Of a stretch of DNA of 64,000 bases, positions 33,601 to 45,211 are shown in pieces (position 1 is the stretch's first letter; every line of letters starts with the position of its first letter). Below the pieces are notes generated by a model. That model was not told the DNA's origin. It ran no database searches and worked only from the letters and a program-made list of their open reading frames with translations. Origin of the DNA: Gentiana macrophylla (lineage: Eukaryota; Streptophyta; Magnoliopsida; Gentianales; Gentianaceae); the NCBI GenBank assembly GCA_026214975.1, contig JAOBSW010000306.1:62001-126000 (forward strand), written 5' to 3'. A program made the translations under genes and the position numbers.

Positions 33601-36349
33601 CAAACTAAGTAGTTTTAAGGCTAAACCGAAAAATTAATGAATTGGAAATTAGAGGATAAGGAAAGTGATTTCGGATCACTGACCAATGCATCCTTAGCAA
33701 TTTTCTCGAAAGCTAAGTTCTTTGGAAGAACTAGGTAGCTTTGCATTAAACGATAAATAAAAATAGACAACGGGCAGTTATTTCAGATTGACTAGTGGGA
33801 ATGATATAAGGAAATGAATCTCGGATTCAATTCTTGAGCATCACTGTAAAATTCATTTTTCGTGTTCGGATTCGTTGGAGAACGAACGTATTCATTTTCA
33901 ATAGGATAATTTGTTTGTCTTATTGACGATGAATATAATAAATGAGTATACGAATCCAAGACTCGGACTTTTGTTTGATAAAGTCGAACCACGAATCATT
34001 GTTGAAAGGTATTAGTAACACATCTTAAAATATATAAACACAAATGGTTTCAGATTTCGATAAACACTTCTTTATATACTATTAATTAGTGCATATTCCT
34101 AACGATAAGATCTCTGCAGACCGGCTTAGGGTGATTCCTATCTCCGATCAAAGGAACCCTGTCTCAAAGGAACAATGCCTAAGTTTCCTTTCAATCGGGA
34201 AAGGGTAATAGATTCAAAGAAGTTACATAGCTTGTTCATATTGACCTTGGGGTCATATGAAAGATACAAGCTAGTGGGAGCTTCGAGTAGTGACATATTG
34301 TCGATAACAACTCAAAACTCCGGTAAGTTTATTCAAAAATATTTGGAGGAAATCTCTCGATTTCACTGGAGATAGAGTATTCCATACTCGTAAATAGGTT
34401 GTTGCGTAGTCTTCGGGGTGATGCTCGGCTCGCCTCCCGAGTGAAATGTTTTCACTAAGGGATACACCATAAATTTGCCTTATATAGTTATTGATGTGCT
34501 ACGATACGCTGCTGAACTCATTTAAGATATTGGTTGCAAAATAACGGTTTACGTTATGAAAAACCGAGAAGTCTACCAAAAAGATGCCTAAGCATTTGTG
34601 GATAAGGAGTGAATTCGGTTCACCCCACTTCCGTAAATAGAGGCATTTAGCATCGAGTGCTTGAAGGTAGGATCGGAAATTTGGCGCATACACGCGTTCA
34701 GGACGTGAAATATCTTAATGCATTGAGTAAAGGTTGGTTATAAAACTCATAAAATCAGAGAATGACGGTTATACTGTCAAACTCGGTCTGATAGAGTCTA
34801 TAAATAACAACCTTGGATCTTGAAGTATTTGTACTCAAGATGTTACTAACTGATGTGTTCAATCCACATCCAACACCGGCAGTTGGTGCTAACACTAATA
34901 AGAACTACTAAACTAGATCAGTATATCAATCCACCCCGAACACAGTGGGAGTATGGTTTGTCCATTACCCATTGCAGGACCTTACGGTCTATAGGGTAGA
35001 TTGATGACCTATAGTCCTTCGTGGGCTGTATAGGATCCTGATCATAGAGGTTGGTTTAAAAGCCATAACCCTGTGAATGGAGTTTGATACTCCAATTCTG
35101 TTGGAACTCTTGTAGAACTACCTGAGTATCTCAGGCCCAGTGGGAGTAATTGGAACTACACGGAGAAGAGTCGATTGAATAGGAAAGTTTAACTTTCACC
35201 GCAAAGCTGAGTAATTTAGAGGTGATTCCCTAAAAGGTAGAGAGTTAACCAGACCGTGATCTCTCTTACCACTCAGTCTTGCTTGATTTCGTCAGAAAGC
35301 GGGAAATAGGGGTGATCCCAAAAGACTTCCTTGCCAAACAACGGAATCCGAATTCATTCAGAACAGAAGGGTTTTAGCTAAGAACAAATAACGGATTCGT
35401 TACAAAGCAGAAAATAGGGGTGATTCCCTAAGACCTTTTTGCGAGACTAACGGTATCTTAATTTATTCAGAAAGAACCTTTGGCAGGATGCCTGCTATAG
35501 CTTATATCCTTTGGGGATTAAAGCAAACCTCTAGGTCATTTCAAAGTAATATATTTTAATATGTGGACTTGACCAGAATGTTGATAAGTCTTTTGTAGAC
35601 TTGGCATCAATATTAGTAAAGTAGTATGTAGATTAGTGTTTGTGAACGGTAACACTGAAACAATTGGAAACAACATGGGTGTGTTATCCAAGTCGAGTCG
35701 ACATGCCATCGGGATTCATTCTAAAGGATTTGATTCGCTCAAATCCGCAAGAATCGATCATTGGCAATCCCATCCATTCACCTAGTTAAGATATTCTTGC
35801 ATTTATGCAACATTCAACGATGTAGTCTACCCTACCTCTCAGGAATGATTATCTAAACCTGCGGATGAATACGAAATGGGATGTTTAGTGAATCCTCAAG
35901 TATCTTCGGGAGAATGAGGAATAATATGCTAGTATATTCAGGTGCAAACTAGAATATAAGTGATGACACTAATTCTGACTTTAGGTCAGATTAAGGATGA
36001 TCGTTAAGTCGATTTCGTCCTCAGTGTTGAATCAAAGGCATATTGACATCGTACCACCGGATTAGATGGAAAGGCGACGTTTCGATCCCAAAGATTGACT
36101 CAAGCCGCAACCCTACCTGATCAGTGTACCAGGTCACATGGTATTCGGATTCTAAGTACGCGCCGGTCACTGACCTACCCTGCGGCGGCACACTCCGGTC
36201 GTGCTTGGAATGATGAATTACTAAGATGCGCTTGGAGGGTACAGATTTGAGGAATTCGTCTCACTTGTTTTGAGCAAGTGGGAGAATGTTGTAGATATAG
36301 ATAAATAAGGGTGTGCTCTAAAACAATTAATCCACTTGCCTTTCGTGCA
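30624..36349 (+). other. Non-coding LARD interior
   Basis: 5.7 kb with no supportable gene. 30900-31400 holds three related segments of about 170 bases, each with a (G/C)ACCGTTGAAACG-type or GACCATTGAAACG-type word, then GATC(C/G)(A/G)ACCGTTCAGAT and later a CGATC(T/G)CGATG-type word. 32998-33440 holds five units of a repeat ending CTAGTGGGAGCTT. 31860-32400 and 36150-36200 carry GC-richer blocks conserved in the minus-strand relative at about 16300-16710. Conserved sequence without ORFs suggests selection on RNA or DNA signals, or common descent from a decayed pol. Confidence 0.75.
32998..33440 (+). repeat. Five tandem units ending CTAGTGGGAGCTT
   Basis: Units begin CTAGTTAGAC at 32998, 33137, 33226, 33317 and 33395, each followed by TATTTGGAAC(C/T)GATAAACTAG and TG(G/A)GAGC. 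Spacing is 139, 89, 91 and 78 bases. A looser copy (CAAGCTAGTGGGAGCTTCG) is near 34269, and matching words occur in the minus-strand relative. Confidence 0.9.
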
Positions 36350-36359
36350 AGTGGGAGAT
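36275..36359 (+). other. Doubled polypurine tract before the 3' LTR
   Basis: GAGCAAGTGGGAGA (about 36272-36285) and GCAAGTGGGAGAT (36347-36359) lie about 75 bases apart; the second directly abuts the LTR. The minus-strand relative has the same double arrangement (12892-12905 and 12952-12966). Confidence 0.75.
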
Positions 36360-38193
36360 TGTAAGGTGTAGTGCCCGAAAGACAATTGTATAATTGTTTT
36401 AGGGGATGTAATTAATAATTCATCTTATTATATGCATGTATGCTTATAATTAAGACACTCTTGAAAACCCTAAGTACCTCGTTTATGTAATCACATAACT
36501 CGGTGTATGGCTATACACAAGAGGATTGAGTTAGTGAGATGTACTTAAAATTAACTTAGTCCGTAGCGTTTATTAACTGAGTATGGGTCTCATGATTAAT
36601 TTGCTATTAATGCATGAGAACACTTTAGGTGTGATGATCTTATCCGGACTGCCGGTAATAGGGTACCTAGTGGGGCATTTATATATGATGATAATCATAT
36701 AGAAATTTGGACCGATTTGATTTGAGTTCTCGATATAATTCCGTAATCGAGAAGTCTTATCGAATCACAAGATGATCATGTATGGATTAATCTTAATCCT
36801 CGAGGTGATCTGCATTTATCATTTAGACTAGGGTAGAGTTTGATGTGTTAGTAAGGATCACTTGAAGTATGTGGTCCAACACTCTCGTTGGCTCTCTATT
36901 CGGAATGAGTGAGTGGTCCGTGCTATCACGATATGGAATCCATTCCTTCCTCGGAAGTAGATAGACAGTTTCCCTTATTTGTTGACCCTAGAAACTGATC
37001 GATCGGCCGAGTTCATATTATATTGAATATGAACTAATTGATCACTAGGGGGTTAATGGTAAATAAGGATAATATGTTTCGAGAAGGGTTTACGGAAATA
37101 TCCCGAATCGAAAAAATGAGCGATCTATGGAGGATTTATCCGTATGTAATGATTATATCAGTGGACGCTTTCGACTCATAAATTGAGTGTAAGTTATCTA
37201 TATTCGATAGAGTTCAGTTTCGGGTTTATGGTGGTGTAATCCCGGAATTAATAGGTTGGATATAATTATTCTGTTAGATGAGTAATTTTTATTCGATTTA
37301 TTGTAGCTACTGAATATGGGTCCATGGTCCCCGACGTGGCTCCTAACATAGCATATAGGTTTCTCGTCGTTGCTCCTCAATTATAATTAAATAGTTGGAT
37401 TGGACTATTTAATTGATATGTGGATTACTTGTTTAGTTGGACTAAATAATTAAATACACGGAAAAGACATTTTTCGTGGACTCGGCCCAAATTGGTGTGT
37501 TGACCTTTTGACCAAATTGGTCAAATATGGAAACGTGCGTGAGAACCTTTTTTAATACAAAGGTGGCGCCAATTGATGTTAAATATTATTAAGAAATTAG
37601 TTTTCTTGGATAATTATTTGACATGTGATTTATCTTTTATTTGTTAAATGATAATTCATGGAATATTAGATAATAATATGATTTATCTTAATTTGTTTGG
37701 GATAATCATTTTATTTATCTTTTATTTGGAAAAAGGATTAATGTAATAATTATCTCTTAATTATTTAATCCTTGGAGGTTAAGTTTTACTCTTCTATATA
37801 AAGAGAGTTCTTCCAAGCCTTTTGAAACACACTATTCACGTCACTATTCACAAAAGAAATTGGCTGAAAATTTCGGCCTCTATTCTTAGGGTTCGAGTTG
37901 GAAAAATCTTCGGGATTTTTCCGGTAGCATATCAAGGAGGTCCGACGGCGGGAAACACCATCCACCTGGTGTTGCTGGGAGACACACGTTGGAAGGCTGT
38001 GGCTTCTCAAAATACGTGTTCTTGGAGATCTATCGTTCTGGGAGTTGAGCACCATAAAAAGGTAGATTCCTAAACCCCCTTGTAGGTTTAGATCTTTTAT
38101 TTATGTATTTTGTTTCGTTTAGATCTAGATCTGATGCCTTCCGCTGCGTAATCGGGTCAATCCATAATTGATCCGACGATATTACATCTAACA
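36360..38193 (+). repeat. 3' LTR of the LARD-like element
   Basis: 1834 bp, paired with 28791-30609. The second half is almost identical; the first 1.1 kb has short scrambled patches mostly where the other copy has CAG or CTG. TATATAAA at 37795-37802. Confidence 0.95.
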
Positions 38194-38198
38194 TTAAC
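38194..38198 (+). repeat. TSD of the nested LARD, right copy
   Basis: TTAAC directly after the LTR, matching 28786-28790. Confidence 0.93.
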
Positions 38199-38961
38199 TG
38201 CTTCAGCCCAGTACCTTTCAGGCAACAATGCTTCACAAATCATTGTCCTTCCTGCTTCTTTTAAAGTCCTGTTTCTTCTTTCAAAGAACTCCCATTTGCT
38301 TTGAGGTGTACCAAAGAAGCACGACAAGTTGATGTAGTACACCATTTCATTTCATGATATTCTCTTATAACTTTATTAAGAAACTCTCACTTACCCTTAT
38401 CGATCTCGATTTTTATTTCTTTGTTAAACTTTTCTCATTTTGTAATCTCTTCACAAGATCAGGCATCTTTTTGAGTGTTTCACTTTTCTTGTTCATAAAT
38501 ATCACCCAAGTGTATCTAGAGTGATCATCCACAACCACTAAGGTGTATTTCTTTACTGTAACACTTGTTGGTGTAACTGGTCCAAATAGATCCATATGCA
38601 TCAGCTCCAAGACTCTATTGGTTGATTGCTTAGTCTTTGATTTGAAGCTTGATTTAGTCTGTTTACCTTGCTGACATGCATCACATATAGTATCTTTCTT
38701 GAATGTGATCTCAGGTAAACCAATCACCAGTTTCTTCTTCACCAACTGATTTATGTCATCAAAATTTAAGTGATTTAGCTTTTTGTGCCATAACCAATTG
38801 AAATCTGACTTGGTATGCACAATTAGACTGGTTTCTGGAACTGCAGTAGACCAATCCACAACATACATGTTTTGTTGTCTTCTACCAGGCAATACAACTT
38901 GATCACCTCTTCCACTAATGACAATACAATTGTTTTTGTCAAAAGTGACCTTGTATCCCAT
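38199..38961 (-). pseudogene. Copia integrase, N-terminal zinc finger and core
   Basis: Reads downstream of the protease: the GAG-pre-integrase region with WLWHKKLNHLNF and ICDACQQGK forming the HHCC finger, then the core with Asp in HMDLFGPVTPTS and Asp in VVVDDHSRYTWV. After 38413 several frameshifts interrupt the core (remnants ERRNRTL and AGRTMICEALLPERYWAEAVN). The LARD then splits the gene right after AEAVN. The downstream half is at 28065-28790. Confidence 0.9.
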
Positions 38962-39200
38962 GTCATGTAATTGTCCAAAGGCTCAAACAAGTTGTAGTCC
39001 AATCCTTCCACATATGCAACATTCTTGATTGTAAGTCCATTCCTCACAAGTGTGCCATATCCTCTTGTATATCCAGGTGTATTCTTGTTGCCAAAATTCA
39101 CCCTTGGACCATCATTTGCCACAAAATTTGACAAACAGTGCTTATTTTTTGTCATATGTCTGGAACATCCACTGTCAAAGTACCAGACACCCTACAAAAC
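38823..39200 (-). pseudogene. Copia aspartic protease
   Basis: On the minus strand GVWYFDSGCSRHMTKNK opens the domain, with the active-site DSG at about 39168-39176. It continues NFGNKNTPGYTRGYGTL and NVAYVEGLDYNLF, where a frameshift near 38970 leads into the integrase frame. It would process the gag-pol polyprotein. Confidence 0.88.
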
Positions 39201-41515
39201 AAAGTTAATACATTTTAGGTACCCAAACCTGTTTGGGTCCATAATGGTCAGTGGTAAGCATGACCCCTGGGATGTTTCCATAAGGTCTTCTCCTAAAAGT
39301 GTCATACTTTGGTTCATACATATATTCTACACATCCATAAGTTCTAACAGTTGGTTGTGTAGGATTTACATATGTTTTCTGGCCTTTTGGTTTATAATGC
39401 TGTTTGAAGTGATTCTTGTTGTTAGAAGCATTAGCATAACCATTAGTTTGTTGTCTGTTAGGAACAGCCCTATAGTATGGAGTCTGCTGAGGTCCCTGCT
39501 GAGGTCTTGTATAAATCCTCTGATGAACCCTTTGCTGATTCTATTGCTTAGGTTTTACCCTAGCAGCATGGTTATACTTGTTGTTTCTAGCATTAGATGC
39601 AGGAATATTCCAATCATCATCATTAGGGAACAATCTACCTTTCCCCCTGAGATAAGTATCCCTAGAATGATTAACATTTTTGGGTTTTGGATTTTTATCC
39701 TTGTAATATTTCTGGTTCTTTCCTCTTTGTGGTCCAGTAGACTTGGCAGCAGGTCTGCTTTTAGTAGGTCTAGAAGGCACATCAGTCCTATTTTTGAATT
39801 TGTTCTTTTTATTAGGAGCTGTTGACTTCTTTGACTTCTGATTTTGCTTCTTTGAAGCATTCTCAGTAGGTTTTACAGCCTCAGCAACCTTACTGGGAGT
39901 TGGATCTAGTGCAGGTACAAACTTATGACCAATTCTGGTACTAGGTTCAGTAACCTTACTAGATCCACTCTTTTTAGATTGTTGAGTTCTAAATCCAAGC
40001 CCTGTTCTGTCACCATAAGGCTTTCCAGATTTGTATGCAGTAGAGGAACATGATGGTTCAAACAGATTCGAAGCTCTTTGGATGTTCGGTGAGCTTATAC
40101 TGATTCTGCCCAACATCTTTTTCCTTACCTTTGAGAACCCTTAATTCAGCATTCAATCTTCCAACTTCTAATTGAAGAGCTTCTTTTTCAGCCTTCACAA
40201 TCTCATAACCAGATTGTATTATCCTCAGTTGATTAAGGATGACATCCAAAGTCTCATCATTGTCAGAATTTCTAGGATTTGAACCACAAGTTGATTCACA
40301 ATCACTTCCAGCAGGAGTATTGATAGATACATTGTTGTATACCTCCTCCATTTCATCCATATTACCCATTAATGCATAGTCTTCCATATCAGCAACCAAT
40401 GTTGTGTCATCTGATTCATTTCCCTTTTCAGATTTCACTACATATCCAGATTCATCTTCAGCAACCATAGCCTTCTTTCCATGTCTTTTTTGTTGGCTTT
40501 TGGTCTTTAGTAGGTCTGGACAATCAGGTCTAAAATGTCCAGGCTTTTTGCAGTTGAAGCAAATATAATCTGGTTCCTTTTTCTGCTTTAGTTCAGGACA
40601 TTCAGGCTTGAAGTGTTCTGGTTTCTTCCATTGAAAGCACAAGTAGTCATTGTATTTCTTGGATTCCTCCTCCTTTTCACTAGATTTCATTGTAAAATTT
40701 CTTGGGGAACCTCTTCCAGTTTTCATCATTCTGATCTTCTTGCTCAGTAGTACAATCTGCTCGTGCATCTCATCCAGTAAGTCATCTTGAGCTTCTGATG
40801 CATCTTCTTGATGTGAAGCACCCAGTGCTGTAGTTTTTGGCTCTTCTTTTTCAGTAGTAGGTGACAACTTCTTTTTGAATTCATTTGCCTTAAGATCTGA
40901 GAATAACTTGAATGTATCCTCTTCATGCAATCTTCTCATTTCTTCTATGGCTGTCACCTTCATCTTCCATCCATCTGTAGGAGGTAAAGCTTCCAAGATT
41001 TTTGTGTTGATTTCTTCTTTTGAGTAAATAACACTCAGCAGGGTGAGTTCATCCAGAATTGCATTGAACCTAAATTCCATTTGTTCAATGGTTTCATTGG
41101 GTTTCATTTCAAACTTTTGGAACTTCTTCTTTGCCACACTGATTTTATTCTTCTTGATTTCATCAGTGACTTCACAGATCAACTGTATTTTGTCCCAAAG
41201 TTCTTTAGCTGTTTTGCAATATTTAACCTTCATGTACATATTGCTATCCAAGGTTCTATAAATGATATCAATAGCAATATTGTTGAGGTTTGCTCTCTTT
41301 CTATCTTCAGCATTCCATTATCTTTTTGGTTTCGGAATGCACTGTGTCTCATCTCCCACTCTTACTGCTTTGACAATCTCCAATGGTCCATCTGTCAGCA
41401 CATCCATCATTTCATCATGAGTTGCAGCAAGGTAAGCCTGCATTCGACGTTTATATTCATCAAATCTATCTAGAGAACACATCAGCATAGTTCTAGCATA
41501 CTGGTTGTTATCCAT
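39201..41515 (-). pseudogene. Sirevirus gag
   Basis: Starts MDNNQYARTMLM at 41515. The UBN2-like gag core (FDEYKRRMQAYLAATHDEMMD, later AKELWDKIQLICEV and NETIEQMEFRFNAILDEL) is broken only by a TAA at 41318-41320. Two CCHC knuckles follow. The first (CFQWKKPEHFKPEC) has Trp in place of its second Cys; the second (CFNCKKPGHFRPDC, about 40570-40529) is complete. A coiled coil (GYEIVKAEKEALQLEVGRLNAEL) ends the first frame at 40058. A shift continues into a basic, Lys/Pro-rich C-terminus (40116-39541), with a tail to the protease. The coiled-coil plus basic tail is typical of Sirevirus gag. Confidence 0.9.
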
Positions 41516-41606
41516 GATGCAAGTCTTTGAAAATCAGTGATTTGAAAAAGTTTTCAAAGTATTTTCACAAGCACAACAAGTAGGATTTATGCAGAACAGA
41601 AGCACT

Positions 41607-41618
41607 GCTCTGATACCA
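41607..41618 (-). other. Primer-binding site of Sirevirus A
   Basis: TGGTATCAGAGC on the minus strand, two bases after the LTR end; exact iMet complement. Confidence 0.92.
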
Positions 41619-41620
41619 AT

Positions 41621-43316
41621 TGTTGGTCCCTTGAAAAGGCTTTAGTTAAGTTTAGAGGGGGGGTGAATAAACTTAACACTTAAAACTTTTGGAGTTAACA
41701 AACTCAGCAACTTCGCAATTCTGCCGATACCTCGAAGAGTCTGCGATATCTCGATAACCCTTGATACACACGAGTAGTCTCTTGTGATTGAGTTTCTTGA
41801 ATTTGTGCAAATGGAATTATATAAAAAATTAGGCCTTATTACTTGTTGTTAAATATGATACTAAGTATTAGATACTCAGTAGTGTATGTGTGTGATTTCA
41901 GTTGCTAGATTCAGTAGGTTGATGTGTATAGTAAACTAAATGCAGAATGTAAGTGCAGAAAGTAAGTAGGCAGATTTTATAGTGGTTCCAGGTGGTGTAA
42001 TCCTATCAGTCCACTCTTCTCCTGTGATGTTGGAGGTAATTCACTAGAGATCTTTGATGTAGCTGTTACAAAGATTCCTAAGTTGCTTGTCCTTCATCAT
42101 TAACTATGGCTTCACAAACTGAACACTTGGAACATGTAGGATTGCTGCTCCAAAGTCTTCCTTTATTCCATGAAGAAGGTAGGATTGCCTCTTCACCACC
42201 TCCACCACAAACAACGATCTTTCACACCCAACAGATGCTTCATTTGTCTTCATTGAGTTCTTTGTAAAATAAAGATTGAATCAAGTAAATGATTGATTTG
42301 TAGATTTGATTAGGATGATATAAATCAATCGACTTGCAGTCTTCAAGTGTGTAAACTTGATGTAGCTTGAATACATAATACACTTGAAGATTTTCTCTGG
42401 ATCAGTAGCTTTAAGCTCAAAGAGGTTCAAAGAGGTGTTTTTGCAAATTTTGTAATTATCGCTTATATTTTTCTCTTAAAATTCATCATCTTTTTCTGAG
42501 TTGAAAGTCCTCTATTTATAAGTAGGAGTGCATGTGACTTGTATTTGAAATTCAAATATGACCGTTCTTGGTTTTGTCCCATTTGACTTGCTTTCTGTCA
42601 CTATTCATAGGACTGACATTGTCAGAATCCTTTTTGACAGAATGCAGTCTGTCCACCCTTTGACTTAAAACCATTGGATAAAGTCCTAAATCATCCCAAC
42701 GTCTTTTTAATCTCAGCCATTGATTTGTTTGATAAATCAGAGGTAGTTGGCTGTCCTCATCCATGTAATCTTCCAATGTAAACTTGAATTAATCGAGGTA
42801 TATATATATCAGCAGGTTCATCAGTCTGCTGAACTGAAATTTGCTGTGTTTAAAACACAATGCAGCAGACTTCTTTTATCTAACTTTTATTTGTGACGTT
42901 AGATTACACCTTTTTGCAAATAACTAAGTTCCAATCACCATCCAACTTAAGGAACTTAGACCTTCTACACAAGGTATATGTAATCAGTTTAGGTCATCAC
43001 AGACTTGCCTAAATTCTGATTCCATATCCTTGACTTTAATTACTAAGTTTGATCCCTTAGCCCTCATTAACTGAGTTTGAGCCCTCACCTCGCCTTCAAA
43101 CAAGTTCACGATAAGTCTGGCCGACCTAACTACCCTCATCGACTAGACTAGTCCATTTGAACTAAGTCACGGTGACCTTTCTGATGCTTGTTTGATCAAA
43201 CCTATACAAAGATAAAACTCTAATAAGCCTATACATTTGATCTAGACATCTTTTTGCTTTTGCACTATAACAGTTAGCCTGACACTCATCACTAAAACTT
43301 AGAAATAAGTCCAACG
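41621..43316 (-). repeat. 5' LTR of Sirevirus A
   Basis: 1696 bp, pair of 20162-21866. The outermost base differs (ends CCAACG on the plus strand instead of CGAACA). TATA box (minus) at 42513-42520. Confidence 0.95.
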
Positions 43317-43768
43317 GATTGTAATTTACACGGTAACTGTTTCACATGAAAGGTAGTTGTCATTGCATTTGACTCTTCCGATGATTGGGGGTCACGGTGT
43401 GTTGCTAGATGCTATCCCGTGATCGTTAGGCATGAAGGGCATTTTTGTAATTTGCACTTTGTGCCTATGGCCAACATATTCGGAAGCCTATCAGGTCACA
43501 CACATATGAACATCAAGCCGGATTAAAATGTGGTTATAGATGATAACCAAATAAGGAAAGTTTATCTCGTACTATAAAGGTTATAGTGGTAAATTAATAT
43601 GGTGGTATTTATTTATTATGAATAAATTAAATACAAGATATTAATTATATTGATTAATTAAAGAATATTCCGGAAGCCAATTTATGGCCAAAGGTGGCTC
43701 AACTTATAAGTGTATAAGATACACTTGGATTGTGCAATTTAATTAATAGAATTACCAAATAAATATTG

Positions 43769-43770
<2 letters not shown>

Positions 43771-43848
<78 letters not shown>
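43771..43848. repeat. (AT)n microsatellite
   Basis: About 78 bases of pure TA dinucleotides, followed by GTGTGCG-type repeats at 43859-43900. It creates false Tyr-Ile ORFs on the minus strand. Confidence 0.97.
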
Positions 43849-43851
<3 letters not shown>

Positions 43852-44167
43852 AATACTTGTGTGCGTGTGTGCATGTTGGTGCTGCATGCGCATGTTTGTG
43901 GAATATATATTAATAGATTTTTATATGTGTAATATATATGTGATATATACACATATGTAAATTGATTTATGGTAATAAAATAATGATAGTCAATATTAGA
44001 TATTGACAATATCTTGGAAATATACAATATAAGATATTGACAACATCCTAGATTTATTTAATATAAGATATTATAATAAATGAGATAAATCAATCAATTA
44101 TATTTTCCTTATTTTATTGGGAAAATGTTTTCTTCTCCTCCACACCTAGATATAGCACCACTTCTAC

Positions 44168-44175
44168 TATAAATA
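44168..44175 (+). promoter_or_regulatory. TATA box in the LTR of element D
   Basis: TATAAATA about 370 bases before the LTR end, in the expected core-promoter position. Confidence 0.55.
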
Positions 44176-44543
44176 TGAAGTGGGTGTCAAGCTCTTTTGT
44201 ACATCATAATTCCAAGAGCTAATAGTTCTTGTGTAAAATTGGAGAGCATCCTATAGAGAGTTGGAGAGAGTGGAAAAAGGCCGGTCTAGCAACCGGAGTT
44301 TTCCAATAGCAAACCATGATGGGATTCCGCTGGGTGCTCGTGTGGACTAGCGGTAGAGGCCGAAGCTCGGGCGGCTCTATGCAGAACTACTCTCCTTAGT
44401 CGGTCGAAGCGTCGATCTTTTAGATCAACCAAGGTAACAACCGTCTACTAGTTTATTTGTTTATTGCTTAAACGAAGTCGATCCTGGTTAAAAGGAAATA
44501 AAATTTTAAATTCTGCTGCGTTCCCGTGTAGATTTCCTAACAG

Positions 44544-44554
44544 TGGTATCAGAG
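44544..44554 (+). other. Primer-binding site of element D
   Basis: TGGTATCAGAG, one base after the LTR end; initiator-Met type. Confidence 0.88.
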
Positions 44555-44951
44555 ATAGGTTTGAGCTTAAGCAATAAGCATGTTAATTTGCGTAGTTAAT
44601 TTTATCGTTTAAATCACGTAATTAAAAGATGAAAGATTTTTGATTCGCAAAAGTGATACATGAAAAGAGAAAAAAAAAAAAAACCGAGATCGGGTGGTGC
44701 TCGGCCGACTAGCAACGGCACCACCACCGGCGGCGGCTGGTCGGCGGCGGCGGCAGCAGGGCAACTTGTTGCCGGCAGTTGGTTGACCGGTCAATGCTGG
44801 CGGATCTCCAAATTTTTGTTTTGTGTATTTTGTGTTTCAATATGGTTCATAGTTGTGATTGATAATTCATATTTTGTTTATTTGTGTCATGTGGCTAACC
44901 AATGGTTCAAATAGTTTGGGATGCCACATGGCATTAAAATAATAATGGCAT

Positions 44952-45211
44952 TTCCAAATATTTGATTTGGAATAGGCCTAGGCCCTTTCCAAATATTTGA
45001 TTTGGGAAAAGGCCTAAGCCTAGGCCACTTCCAAAATTTTGATTTTGGAAATGGCTAGGCCTAAACCAAAATTATTTGGCCTTTCTAAATATTTGATTTG
45101 GAATAGGCCTAGGTCCTTTTCAAATATTTGATTTGTAATAGGCCTAGGCCTAGGCCATTTCCAAAATTTTGATTTTGGAAAGTGGCCAGGCCTAAACCAA
45201 ATTTTGTTTAG
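44952..45211 (+). repeat. Two 130-bp tandem units rich in small hairpins
   Basis: Units start at 44952 and 45082. Each holds CCAAATATTTGATTTGG, CCAAAATTTTGATTTTGG and AGGCCTAGGCC-type palindromes in the same order, with a few substitutions. Confidence 0.88.

Larger units (their letters stand above)
28791..38193 (+). mobile_element. Complete LARD-like LTR element, non-coding interior
   Basis: Two LTRs (28791-30609 and 36360-38193), an iMet-type PBS (30612-30623), a PPT (36350-36358) and a perfect 5-bp TSD (TTAAC) define a complete 9.4-kb insertion in the integrase gene of Sirevirus A. The 5.75-kb interior encodes no gag or pol that I can recognise on either strand. Known: such elements are called LARDs and depend on proteins from autonomous partners. 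The PBS and the CAAGTGGGAGAT tract before the LTR resemble copia (Tork-like) elements. A diverged relative is at 11126-16830. Confidence 0.92.
20162..43316 (-). mobile_element. Sirevirus A (Ty1/copia), complete ends, nested insertion
   Basis: A full-length copia element on the minus strand: 5' LTR 41621-43316, PBS, gag, protease, integrase, RT, RNase H, spacer, long aORF, PPT, 3' LTR 20162-21866, flanked by the 5-bp TSD GATTG. Copia domain order (IN before RT), a CCHC gag with coiled-coil tail and an extra 3' ORF fit the Sirevirus (SIRE/Maximus) group. A 9.4-kb LARD-like element splits the integrase; without it the element would be about 13.7 kb. Several stops and frameshifts make it non-functional. 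Confidence 0.93.
43317..44542 (+). repeat. 5' LTR of element D, second part
   Basis: Resumes with the second target copy GATTG (43317-43321), carries a long AT microsatellite (43771-43848), a TATA box at 44168-44175, and ends TTTCCTAACA next to the PBS. No gene. Confidence 0.78.

Noticed and set aside
39025..39825. 266-codon plus-strand ORF rich in Ile, Leu and Ser, looking like a membrane protein
   Set aside because: Antisense of the basic gag tail and protease of Sirevirus A; a hydrophobic shadow of Lys/Asn-rich coding sequence.
43699..44027. ORFs with long Tyr-Ile repeats
   Set aside because: Products of the (AT)n microsatellite.
44660..44914. ORF with Gly/Ala runs in the interior of element D
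   Set aside because: Caused by a short CGGCGG-rich patch; no start context or homology.
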